Source of the DNA: Chloroflexota bacterium
Lineage (GTDB): Bacteria > Chloroflexota > Anaerolineae > Anaerolineales > UBA4823
Assembly: GCA_030636125.1 (NCBI GenBank)
Contig: DAOVXM010000137.1
Span: 1 to 6,921, forward strand
Direction of reading: 5' to 3'
Length of the DNA: 6,921 bases
Part shown: positions 1 to 6,115 of the stretch, piece by piece
Layout of the letters: each line of letters opens with the position of its first letter
How positions within the stretch are numbered: the stretch's first letter is position 1
Position numbers and translations under genes: made by a program
Notes under the pieces: generated by a model
Databases searched by the model: none
Told to the model about the DNA's origin: nothing
Seen by the model: only the letters and a program-made list of their open reading frames with translations

Positions 1-325
1 ACCTGGTAAAGTCACCGCTAGGGAAATTGTCAGGGCGAATTAATTCTTCTATTACTTCAATCGCCGGTAGAAAGTCATCCACCCAGGGCCAAACATTCGA
101 CTTATGAGGATGCCACCCATAACCACCATAAGGGGTTGCATATAAACCGCGAGGGGCCAATAGCAAAGCGTCTTTCGGTAAACGTGATGCGAAAATCCAC
201 ATTGCATTTTCATCACCAGTCCAACCATGCAGGAGTAATATCACCGGATGAGGCCCCGTCTTGTTTGGTTCTCTTAAACGGAGCACCAGGTCATTGAAAT
301 TTATCGTTCGCTGATAATTCTCCAT
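1..325 (-). CDS. alpha/beta hydrolase, phospholipase/carboxylesterase-like (3' end outside window)
   Basis: Read from the ATG at 325-323, this frame stays open to the window edge, giving 108 N-terminal residues. After a short beta-strand lead-in, residues 27-38 read PVILLLHGWTGD. This is the strand plus HG oxyanion-hole loop of alpha/beta hydrolases. The segment LLLAPRG (about 53-59) and the GGYGW loop (about 66-70) match the Abhydrolase_2 phospholipase/carboxylesterase family, whose members are cytosolic esterases of roughly 200-220 aa. The GxSxG nucleophile, Asp and His would lie beyond position 1, so catalytic competence cannot be judged. No signal peptide is visible. The start is supported by AGGGGA (335-340, minus), 9 nt upstream and overlapping the stop codon of the preceding gene, so the two are probably translationally coupled. 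It is the last visible gene of the TetR/ABC exporter operon. Hydrolysis of an ester-containing toxic compound or lipid is a guess from context only. Confidence 0.85.
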   Translation of the reverse strand, partial: MENYQRTINFNDLVLRLREPNKTGPHPVILLLHGWTGDENAMWIFASRLPKDALLLAPRGLYATPYGGYGWHPHKSNVWPWVDDFLPAIEVIEELIRPDNFPSGDFTR

Positions 326-338
326 ACTTAAACTTCCC

Positions 339-626
339 CTACGATTTATCTGCCCGCTTTACAATCCACTCCAACCCAGCTAATGCTCCCCAGATCAATA
401 CCAAGGGTGATAATCCGAATAAAAGGCAAATAATACCCATTAGAGCCGCGTTCCGTCCATAAAATAGGTAAATCAATCCATCCCCGACAATAAATAGCAA
501 TAATATCCCCCCAATAATTAGACGAGTATTGGTTTGCCTTGCATAATTTCTCAAATCTCTGCTCATAAAAAATCTATCGCTAAGAGAGTAACAAATCCTG
601 ATTTTCTTTCTGATTGAGAGGGTCAT
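339..626 (-). CDS. small two-helix membrane protein, unknown function
   Basis: This is a 95-aa protein with a basic N-terminus (RKK, then RDLRNYARQTNTR at about 23-35) and two hydrophobic segments, about 36-56 and 60-84. They are joined by a short YGRN turn, and a charged tail (IVKRADKS) follows. The positive charges on both ends suggest a hairpin in the cytoplasmic membrane with both termini inside. I chose the ATG at 626 because GGGGAG (635-640, minus) sits 8 nt upstream in the gap after the second ABC gene. The Met at residue 21 (566) begins the stretch that looks more conserved in homologues I recall (MSRDLRNYARQTNTR), but it has only a poor ribosome site. It lies 29 nt behind the exporter and 13 nt ahead of the hydrolase, so it belongs to that operon. 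I do not recognise a named family. It could be an accessory subunit of the exporter or simply a passenger. Confidence 0.75.
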   Translation of the reverse strand: MTLSIRKKIRICYSLSDRFFMSRDLRNYARQTNTRLIIGGILLLFIVGDGLIYLFYGRNAALMGIICLLFGLSPLVLIWGALAGLEWIVKRADKS

Positions 627-634
627 TGGAAATA

Positions 635-640
635 CTCCCC
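635..640 (-). promoter_or_regulatory. ribosome binding site favouring the 626 start
   Basis: On the minus strand this reads GGGGAG, 8 nt before the ATG at 626, inside the 29-nt gap after the stop of the second ABC gene. It favours the longer form of the small membrane protein over the internal Met at 566, which has no comparable site. Confidence 0.6.
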
Positions 641-655
641 TTCAGAAGAAACTGA

Positions 656-2476
656 TTAGTTTACCGTAAATATCTCTTGCTCCCTTATCTCAGCCTCAGT
701 TGTGTAGAACTGCCTCCGGTGAAGTTCTGCATATAATCCTTGCTGAGCCAGCAATTCCTCATGTGTTCCCCGCTCAACGATGCGCCCTTCATCTAAAACC
801 AACACCTGGTCGGCGTTACTTACCGTAGAAAGGCGGTGAGCGATGACAAACGAAGTGCGACCTTTAAGCAACTTGGATAACGCCCTTTGGATGAGCACTT
901 CGGTACGTGTATCAACACTGGCAGTAGCCTCATCTAAAATTAGGATACGTGGATTTGCCAAAACGGCGCGAGCAATCGAAATGAGCTGCCGTTGCCCCAG
1001 ACTTAGCATACCACCTCGTTCGCCCACTTCGGTCTGGTAACCCGACGGCAATCGGGTAATAAACTCATGCGCGGCCGCTACTTTCGCTGCAGCGTACACA
1101 TCCTCATCACTGGCATCCAAGCGACCGTAGCGAATATTGTCCAAGACCGTACCGGAAAACAGGAAAGGATCTTGAGGAACCATACCCATTTGTGAGCGTA
1201 AGCTGTATTGTGTCACATCACGGACATCATTTTCATCGATGGTTACCCGACCACTAGTCACTTCATAAAAACGAAGGATGAGGCTAACCAATGTGGTTTT
1301 GCCAGCGCCGGTAGGTCCAACCAAGGCCAATGTCTGCCCAGGTTCAGCTACCAGGTCAATTTGCTCTAATACTGGCACTTGAGGATCATAACCAAACGTC
1401 ACGTTGTCTAATCTTACCCTACCCTGAATTTCTGGAAGATCAATCGCTCCAAGTGCATCCTGGATATCGGGTTTGGTATCGAACAATTCAAAGACCCGCT
1501 CCGCCGCCGCGAATGCTGACTGCGCCAAGGTCCATATTTGAGCTACGGTTTGAACAGGACGGAAAAAATTTTGCACATACTGCAGGAACGATACGAGTAC
1601 CCCCACTGTAATTATGCCTTGCACCGCCATATATCCACCTAGAGCTGCAACAATAGCAGTATCTAAAGTACTGAGTACATCCATCGTTGGCGCAAAAGCT
1701 GAGGTAATTGCATTAGCGCTGACGTTTGCATCGCGATTTGCCGCGTTGCGTTCCGCGAAACGGCGGATATTAAGATCGCCGCGATTAAATGCCTGTGTTA
1801 CCCTTACCCCACCCAGCTCTTCTTGCAAATCAGCAGAGACATCGCCGATCGTAGAACGTGTCTTTCTAAAAGCCTGGCGGGCCAATCGTGCGAATAGAGT
1901 TGTTGCCAGCAGCATTAAAGGGACAATGGCTAATACAGCTAGAGCTAATTGCCAATTAAGGAGGAACATAGCCACCACAATGCCAACCAGTGCAAACAAT
2001 GCTCCTATCGATTGCGCCAACCCCTGGCTTAGGAAAGTATTTATCATATCAATATCGTTAACCAGCCTGCTCATTAAATCCCCTGATTCTTTACGCTCCA
2101 GGTATTGGAGTGAAAGCGTTTCGACCTTCTCAATTATCTGCCGGCGCATATCTGCCAGCGCACGCTGTCCGGCTGATGCCATCAGATATGTCTGATAACG
2201 CATACTGAACATGCCGATAAGATAGACAATCACCAAAACGATTACAATCTGCGTGAGCCCGGCAATGTCGTCCTGGCCAATAAATTCATCAATAGCCCTT
2301 CCAACTAGAAAAGGAGCAAGGCCCTGTGTAGCCGCGTTCATTAGGGTAAAGATAAAAGCACCCGATACTGTAAGCCAATATGGTTTCAAATAACGTACAA
2401 GGCGGAAGACAACCTTCGAGCGATTTGAAGCGCGCTCATCTGAAGTTTGTGCTATGCGCTGCATCCCATGCATCAT
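656..2476 (-). CDS. ABC exporter half-transporter with canonical catalytic residues (heterodimer subunit B)
   Basis: This 606-aa protein has the layout of a type IV (MsbA/MDR-like) exporter subunit. A six-helix transmembrane domain spans about 25-325 and a nucleotide-binding domain about 350-590. Visible NBD motifs are A-loop Tyr363 (FGYDP), Walker A GPTGAGKTT 387-395, Q-loop Gln435, X-loop TEVGERG 482-488, signature LSLGQ 491-495, Walker B ILILDE 511-516 with catalytic Glu516, D-loop SVD 520-522 and switch His547 (IAHR). The signature departs from LSGGQ at its third position. The upstream partner carries the complementary set, so the two should form one TM287/288- or BmrCD-like heterodimer that expels hydrophobic substrates across the inner membrane. 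The gene overlaps its partner by 4 nt (ATGA). The first ATG (2476) is 10 nt from a perfect AGGAGG; Met2 and Met5 are also possible starts. The substrate cannot be told from sequence. A multidrug role is inferred from the linked TetR gene. Confidence 0.96.
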   Translation of the reverse strand: MMHGMQRIAQTSDERASNRSKVVFRLVRYLKPYWLTVSGAFIFTLMNAATQGLAPFLVGRAIDEFIGQDDIAGLTQIVIVLVIVYLIGMFSMRYQTYLMASAGQRALADMRRQIIEKVETLSLQYLERKESGDLMSRLVNDIDMINTFLSQGLAQSIGALFALVGIVVAMFLLNWQLALAVLAIVPLMLLATTLFARLARQAFRKTRSTIGDVSADLQEELGGVRVTQAFNRGDLNIRRFAERNAANRDANVSANAITSAFAPTMDVLSTLDTAIVAALGGYMAVQGIITVGVLVSFLQYVQNFFRPVQTVAQIWTLAQSAFAAAERVFELFDTKPDIQDALGAIDLPEIQGRVRLDNVTFGYDPQVPVLEQIDLVAEPGQTLALVGPTGAGKTTLVSLILRFYEVTSGRVTIDENDVRDVTQYSLRSQMGMVPQDPFLFSGTVLDNIRYGRLDASDEDVYAAAKVAAAHEFITRLPSGYQTEVGERGGMLSLGQRQLISIARAVLANPRILILDEATASVDTRTEVLIQRALSKLLKGRTSFVIAHRLSTVSNADQVLVLDEGRIVERGTHEELLAQQGLYAELHRRQFYTTEAEIREQEIFTVN

Positions 2477-4239
2477 AGTGCCATTTCCTCCTCGACCATA
2501 GCCATCAGCTCAGCCCGGTCGCCGAACTGTGTTTCTAAAATCTCAGCATATAATTCGCTTGTTTGTAGCAATTCGTCATGCTTGCCTTGTGCGACAAGCT
2601 CACCTTTACTGAGCAATAAAATCATATCGGCGTTTCTCACAGTACTGATCCTTTGTGCAATCACGAAGCTGGTACGCCCTTTCATGAGTTCAAGTAATGC
2701 CTGTTGGATATTATATTCTGTCTCCGCATCCACTGAAGAAGTACTATCGTCTAAAATGAGGATGCGCGGATCCACTAAAAGAGCGCGGGCAATAGCGATA
2801 CGCTGCTTTTGTCCTCCAGATAAACCTATGCCGCGTTCGCCCACGATGGTCTCATAGCCATCAGGCTGCTCGAGTATAAAGTCATGTGCTTGAGCCGCTT
2901 TAGCGACCGCAATGACTTCATCCATAGATGCATCCGGACATCCATAGGCAATATTCTCTCTTATCGTGCCCGAAAACAAAGTGGTTTCCTGGAGGACAAT
3001 ACCAATTTGTGAACGCAAGGAATCAATCGCAACGTCTCGCACGTCATACCCATCGATGGTAACCCGCCCCACAGTTACATCATAAAAACGCGGGATCAAG
3101 TTGATGATGGTAGATTTTCCTGAACCAGTTTCACCTAGAATCGCGATCGTCTTACCAGGTTCTGCCCCGAAGGAAACATCGCTAAGAACATTCTGTTCCC
3201 CACCAATATAACGAAAACTAACATCTTCAAAAGCTACTCGACCTTGAACTAGTGGCAAAGGGACTGCCTCTGGACTATCCTTGACTTCTGAATCTGCATC
3301 AATTACCTCAAATATTCTTTGTGCAGAAACTTCTGCACGTGACATCATAGCCCCAATCATTCCCATCATAAACATTGGCATAAGCAAAAACCACAGATAA
3401 CCTGTAAAAGCTACTAGTTCGCCGAGCGATAGCTGGTCATTAATAACCTGGAGTCCACCAATCCAAACGACGGCGACAACAGCCAGGTTGGCAATAAAGA
3501 ATATTAATGGGAAAAATTTTGAAAAAATACGTACCATGCCCAGATTTTCCTGTAGGAGCTCATCATTCTGGATCAGGTATCTTGTGCGCTCGTAATCTTC
3601 CCTTGCGAATGCTTTGACTACACGCATGCCAGCTAAATTCTCCTGAAGTATCGCGTTCAGTGCGCCTAATTTTTGCTGTACCGCTTTCGAAGCCGGCATA
3701 ATTTGCCGGATAAATAAAACCAAGATCGCCATAATGATGGGTAGCAAGACGACAATCGCCAAAGCTAAAAACCAGTTCATTATGAACATGATCACCAGTG
3801 TGCCGATTAATAAGATTAATGCAGATATCAGTTGCAATAGACCCGTCCCCACAAATTGTTTTACCAGCTCCACATCGGATGTCATTCGGGTCATCAATTT
3901 TCCTGTTTGGGCGCGATCATGGTAAGAGAAACTTAAATTTTGCAATTTTTCAAATATTGCGTTCCTTAGATCAAAGGCTACACCTTGTGAAGTTACCTCT
4001 GACCAGTAAGCCTGCAAGAAATTGAATAGACCACGTGTCAAAGCCACTACTACAAGCGCAATTGAGACCTGCCATACCCTCTGCATGTCTAGTTGTGAGA
4101 TGCCTTGATCAATTAAAATTCTTAACAATTGAGGTGTTAGCAGGTTCAACCCACTGACCAGCAAAAGGGCAAGTCCGCCGCCTACCGCTGTTGGCCAGTA
4201 GTGCCATAAATAAACCAATGATCGGCTGATATATTTCAT
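2473..4239 (-). CDS. ABC exporter half-transporter with degenerate catalytic site (heterodimer subunit A)
   Basis: This 588-aa exporter subunit has a six-helix membrane domain (about 15-310) and an NBD (about 335-575). Motifs seen are A-loop Tyr344 (FRYIGG), Walker A GETGSGKST 369-377, Q-loop Gln417, X-loop TIVGERG 464-470, canonical signature LSGGQ 473-477, Walker B ILILDD 493-498, D-loop SVD 502-504 and IAQR with Gln529. Asp498 replaces the catalytic Glu, and Gln529 replaces the switch His. In heterodimeric exporters such as TM287/288, LmrCD and BmrCD this pattern marks the subunit whose own Walker motifs form the non-hydrolysing site. Its intact signature completes the active site of the partner encoded immediately downstream. 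The start at 4239 is the only sensible one and has a weakly spaced AAGGA 12 nt upstream. An 81-nt gap separates it from the TetR stop. I see no convincing promoter or terminator there, so it is probably read from the tetR promoter. Confidence 0.96.
   Translation of the reverse strand: MKYISRSLVYLWHYWPTAVGGGLALLLVSGLNLLTPQLLRILIDQGISQLDMQRVWQVSIALVVVALTRGLFNFLQAYWSEVTSQGVAFDLRNAIFEKLQNLSFSYHDRAQTGKLMTRMTSDVELVKQFVGTGLLQLISALILLIGTLVIMFIMNWFLALAIVVLLPIIMAILVLFIRQIMPASKAVQQKLGALNAILQENLAGMRVVKAFAREDYERTRYLIQNDELLQENLGMVRIFSKFFPLIFFIANLAVVAVVWIGGLQVINDQLSLGELVAFTGYLWFLLMPMFMMGMIGAMMSRAEVSAQRIFEVIDADSEVKDSPEAVPLPLVQGRVAFEDVSFRYIGGEQNVLSDVSFGAEPGKTIAILGETGSGKSTIINLIPRFYDVTVGRVTIDGYDVRDVAIDSLRSQIGIVLQETTLFSGTIRENIAYGCPDASMDEVIAVAKAAQAHDFILEQPDGYETIVGERGIGLSGGQKQRIAIARALLVDPRILILDDSTSSVDAETEYNIQQALLELMKGRTSFVIAQRISTVRNADMILLLSKGELVAQGKHDELLQTSELYAEILETQFGDRAELMAMVEEEMAL
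2487..2492 (-). promoter_or_regulatory. ribosome binding site of the downstream ABC gene, inside the upstream gene
   Basis: The minus strand reads AGGAGG here, 10 nt before the ATG at 2476. The bases also encode the Glu-rich C-terminus (VEEEMAL) of the upstream subunit. With the ATGA overlap this points to translational coupling, which would help keep the two heterodimer subunits in equal amounts. Confidence 0.75.
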
Positions 4240-4320
4240 AATTAAGATGATTCCTTTATCGGTGATTTTTATTATTGGGTATATACAGATCCACTAAAAC
4301 TTATATATTCATGGTCTCGT

Positions 4321-4911
4321 TTAGGTCCCTAATCCTTCCCAGAACACATCCACCACAAAGCTTATATCTTGCTTAGTAACTACACATATTTGACAGGTCC
4401 TTTTGTGCTGCATCATACCGTGCAACATGCCAACCAATAACGCAGCTGGTGAATTGCCATTGGGTACAGGGCGTAACTCCCCATTCTCAATAGCCTTAGC
4501 AAGAACATCCTCCAAAGGTTGCAACATGGCGTGAATCATTTTTCCAATATGCTCTTTTGGTGGTGATTTATCGATCGTTGCTGCTTCTCTTCGCAAGAGA
4601 AAAAACGGCGATCGTCGTCCTATGGTAACTTCGGCATATTCCACAAGGATCGCCTCCACCTTTTTCCGCGAAGTATGCGCAGATTCACCTGCTCGGGTCA
4701 TACGCTCACTTAAGTTTGCAGCATGATGCTCCAACACCTCATTAAAAAGAGCTTCCTTACTGGGGAAATGGTAATAGAGCGCAGCGTTGGTTACTTCACA
4801 AGCCTGGGCGATATCGCGGATTGACACCGCACGATATCCGTGAGCAGTGAATAATTCTTCTGCGACTTCAAGGATCCGTTGACGTCCAATTCGATTGGTT
4901 TTTGTCACCAT
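4321..4911 (-). CDS. TetR/AcrR-family transcriptional repressor
   Basis: This is a 196-aa protein of normal TetR-family length. The N-terminal DNA-binding domain spans about 8-56. It contains RQRILEVAEELFTAHGYRAV, then the helix-turn-helix in which DIAQACEV, TNAALYYHFPSKEALF (about 33-56) is the family hallmark. The C-terminal domain (about 60-196) is helical and, as usual for the family, too divergent to name a ligand. A CxxC pair (Cys173, Cys176) lies in it. The frame stays open upstream to an ATG at 5133, but that extension would run through the promoter region and into the divergent gene. The ATG at 4911 has AAGGAG 6 nt upstream and starts exactly where family members start. It leads an operon with a heterodimeric ABC exporter, and a palindrome overlaps its own start site, so autorepression relieved by an exporter substrate is the likely mode. 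Confidence 0.93.
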   Translation of the reverse strand: MVTKTNRIGRQRILEVAEELFTAHGYRAVSIRDIAQACEVTNAALYYHFPSKEALFNEVLEHHAANLSERMTRAGESAHTSRKKVEAILVEYAEVTIGRRSPFFLLRREAATIDKSPPKEHIGKMIHAMLQPLEDVLAKAIENGELRPVPNGNSPAALLVGMLHGMMQHKRTCQICVVTKQDISFVVDVFWEGLGT

Positions 4912-4917
4912 TGCTCG

Positions 4918-4923
4918 CTCCTT
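4918..4923 (-). promoter_or_regulatory. ribosome binding site deciding the TetR start
   Basis: AAGGAG on the minus strand lies 6 nt before the ATG at 4911, which makes that codon the start rather than upstream in-frame ATGs as far as 5133. Its 5' part overlaps the end of the operator palindrome. Confidence 0.8.
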
Positions 4924-4940
4924 ACTGAACGGTCGGTAAG
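4921..4940. promoter_or_regulatory. probable TetR operator (20-bp imperfect palindrome)
   Basis: CTTACTGAACGGTCGGTAAG equals its own reverse complement at 16 of 20 positions, with mismatches only at positions 6, 9, 12 and 15. The form (TTACtGaaCGgtCgGTAA) is the ACTGACCGGTCAGT-like shape found in many TetR/AcrR operators. Relative to the predicted tetR start it covers about -1 to +19, overlapping the leader and the ribosome site, so a bound dimer would block initiation or early elongation. I saw no second copy in front of the ABC genes. Binding by the neighbouring TetR protein is inferred. Confidence 0.78.
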
Positions 4941-4974
4941 TTGGAATTTTACTACCACTTATCATACCCGTCAA
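4939..4974 (-). promoter_or_regulatory. sigma70-type promoter of the TetR/ABC operon
   Basis: On the minus strand a -35 box TTGACG (4969-4974) is followed by a 17-nt spacer and a -10 box TAAAAT (4946-4951), placing the start near 4939 and giving a leader of about 28 nt. Box quality and spacing are close to consensus. The operator palindrome begins at the start site. The -35 region lies close to that of the divergent plus-strand gene, so the two promoters may compete. Confidence 0.75.
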
Positions 4975-4988
4975 GTATGCGGTAAAAT
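4959..4988 (+). promoter_or_regulatory. candidate leaderless promoter of the 112-aa gene
   Basis: TAAAAT (4983-4988) stands only 5 nt before the ATG at 4994. TTATCA (4959-4964, four of six matches to TTGACA) lies 18 nt further up. Transcription would then start at or next to the A of the start codon. No Shine-Dalgarno is present upstream of the gene, which agrees with a leaderless mRNA. The -35 match is weak. Confidence 0.45.
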
Positions 4989-4993
4989 CCCCC

Positions 4994-5332
4994 ATGTCAG
5001 CAAATCTCCACTGGAAATTAGCCTTTGAAAAAGAGTTGAATATGGCCGAAAATGCACGGGAAGCTGGTAACGAGGGCATGGCTCGCGTGTGCTCACGCCG
5101 AGCAGCCGGAATCATCATCAATGAATATCTCACTCGCCGGGAGTTACCCGATCCTGGTCCGAGCGCTCATGAACGTTTGAAATACTTACGGGGATTGCAG
5201 GATATACCACCCAAGGCTCGGGAAATTGCTTCTCATTTGCTGACTCGTGTTAACCCCGATCACAGCCTCCCAATTGACGTCGACCTGATCCATGAAACGC
5301 GTTATTTGTCTGAGATTCTACTAAAAAGCTGA
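4994..5332 (+). CDS. conserved-looking helical protein of unknown function
   Basis: This is a 112-aa soluble protein, rich in Glu, Arg, Ala and Leu and predicted mostly helical. It has no signal peptide or membrane segment. Notable stretches are FEKELNMAENAREAGNEGM (about 10-28) and RVCSRRAAGIIINEYLTRR (about 31-49). A SAHERLKYL helix (about 57-65) follows, then an HETRYLSEILL end (about 100-110). The arrangement (long helices, a Cys-x-x-x-Ala segment, a His-containing helix, a C-terminal RYL) loosely recalls HEPN-type four-helix domains, but I cannot see a clear RX4-6H catalytic motif, so this is only a suggestion. I do not recognise a named family, though I recall similar proteins in Anaerolineae. 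The ATG at 4994 was chosen because a -10-like box sits just upstream; Met17 (5042) is the alternative. It diverges from tetR and lies 46 nt ahead of the Crp/Fnr gene on the same strand. Confidence 0.75.
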   Translation: MSANLHWKLAFEKELNMAENAREAGNEGMARVCSRRAAGIIINEYLTRRELPDPGPSAHERLKYLRGLQDIPPKAREIASHLLTRVNPDHSLPIDVDLIHETRYLSEILLKS

Positions 5333-5365
5333 ATAACTGTTACAAATATATCTTACGTTACTTTC

Positions 5366-5371
5366 TATATA
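5366..5371 (+). promoter_or_regulatory. candidate -10 box, possible leaderless start of the Crp/Fnr gene
   Basis: TATATA ends 7 nt before the ATG at 5379, so a transcript would begin at or one base before the start codon. No ribosome site is present in the 46-nt gap. TTACAA (5340-5345) would be 20 nt upstream, which is too far for a good -35, so the promoter may need an activator or may be spurious in this AT-rich gap. Readthrough from the 112-aa gene is also possible. Confidence 0.4.
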
Positions 5372-5378
5372 CCTACCA

Positions 5379-6089
5379 ATGGTCGAATCACAAAGACTGG
5401 ATATTGCAATACTGAAGAATGTGAAACTTCTCAGTGACCTCAATCAGGCTGAGCTTGTTTATGTTGCCAATATGGTTAATTCTCGCAAGTTCAAAGCCGG
5501 GGATTACATATTCCATGAGGGTGATCGGGCTCATAATCTCTATGTGCTGGTAGATGGTCGGATCAAGCTTACTCAGGTGAGTCTTGAAGGTGAGCAGATA
5601 ATCCTGCATTATGTCACACCAGGAGATGCCTTTGGTGTAGTAGCAGTGTTAAGTAATATCCCTTATCCGGTTTCCGCCCTTACTGTAAATGATTCGACAG
5701 TTCTATCCTGGGATGACAATTTGATGAATCGCCTCATGGAGCAGTATCCCCGCATCACATTCAACGCTTTAAGTATATTGGCCAACCGCATTCGAGACTT
5801 TCAGAACCGAATGTTAGAACTATCTACGGAACGAGTAGAGCGCCGCATCGCCAACGCTCTCATAAGATTAGCCCGACAAACCGGTAAAAAAACCAGTGAT
5901 GGGGTATTAATCGATCTTCCACTGACCCGTCAAGATCTTGCAGAGTTGTCCGGTACGACTCTCTACTCTGTTAGCCGCACTCTCACTCAATGGGAAGTAT
6001 TAGGACTGGTCAAAAGTAAACGAGCTCAAGTAATCATTACCAATCCTCATGGACTAGTTAGTATCGCGGAAGATCTACCAACGCGCTGA
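5379..6089 (+). CDS. Crp/Fnr-family transcriptional regulator
   Basis: This 236-aa protein has the complete family layout. An N-terminal cyclic-nucleotide-type beta-barrel spans about 13-128 (FKAGDYIFHEGDRAHNLYVL, VDGRIKL, then GDAFG at 82-86). A dimerisation helix covers about 130-158, and a C-terminal winged helix about 180-228 with recognition helix TTLYSVSRTLTQWE (193-206). It has no cysteine at all, so it cannot carry an FNR-type Fe-S cluster. The region matching the cAMP phosphate cassette (IPYPVSALTV) lacks the Arg that CRP uses, so cAMP binding is unlikely. A DNR-like haem/NO sensor or another effector is possible. In the recognition helix Ser199 and Arg200 match FNR's Ser-Arg, but FNR's Glu is replaced by Tyr196, so a plain TTGAT site may not apply. 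The genes downstream on the same strand (cupin, membrane protein) are natural targets. Confidence 0.93.
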   Translation: MVESQRLDIAILKNVKLLSDLNQAELVYVANMVNSRKFKAGDYIFHEGDRAHNLYVLVDGRIKLTQVSLEGEQIILHYVTPGDAFGVVAVLSNIPYPVSALTVNDSTVLSWDDNLMNRLMEQYPRITFNALSILANRIRDFQNRMLELSTERVERRIANALIRLARQTGKKTSDGVLIDLPLTRQDLAELSGTTLYSVSRTLTQWEVLGLVKSKRAQVIITNPHGLVSIAEDLPTR

Positions 6090-6115
6090 AACCGAATTCC
6101 CGAAGATTATAAACA

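Noticed and set aside
843..2195. Plus-strand open frames opposite the second ABC gene (843-1040, 1330-1611, 1614-2195)
   Set aside because: They are antisense to a well-supported transporter gene, show no recognisable domain, and have compositions typical of shadow frames.
2447..4025. Plus-strand open frames opposite the first ABC gene (2447-2857, 3734-3925, 3798-4025)
   Set aside because: They are antisense shadows of a complete ABC subunit, with no motifs or ribosome sites of note.
656..4239. The ABC pair as an MsbA-like lipid A flippase or a peptide/bacteriocin exporter
   Set aside because: There is no peptidase C39 domain and no precursor peptide gene nearby, and the asymmetric NBD pair argues against a homodimeric MsbA. 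A general exporter label is safer.
4240..4320. Separate promoter for the ABC genes between tetR and subunit A
   Set aside because: The gap is AT-rich and gives several TATA-like words on the minus strand, but none has a credible -35 at 16-18 nt and no operator-like palindrome is present.
4912..5133. N-terminal extension of the TetR frame upstream to an ATG at 5133 (270 aa)
   Set aside because: It crosses the promoter and operator and lies antisense to the divergent 112-aa gene. Family homology and the AAGGAG ribosome site both begin at 4911.
5339..5361. GTTAC repeated 18 bp apart before the Crp/Fnr gene, plus a TAACTGTTA palindrome, as an autoregulatory site
   Set aside because: The repeats are only 5 bp in an AT-rich 46-nt gap and do not match the 5-4-5 layout expected for this family; chance is likely.
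5388..5609. Minus-strand 73-codon frame inside the Crp/Fnr gene
   Set aside because: It is a shadow of the conserved cNMP-type barrel and has no recognisable protein features.
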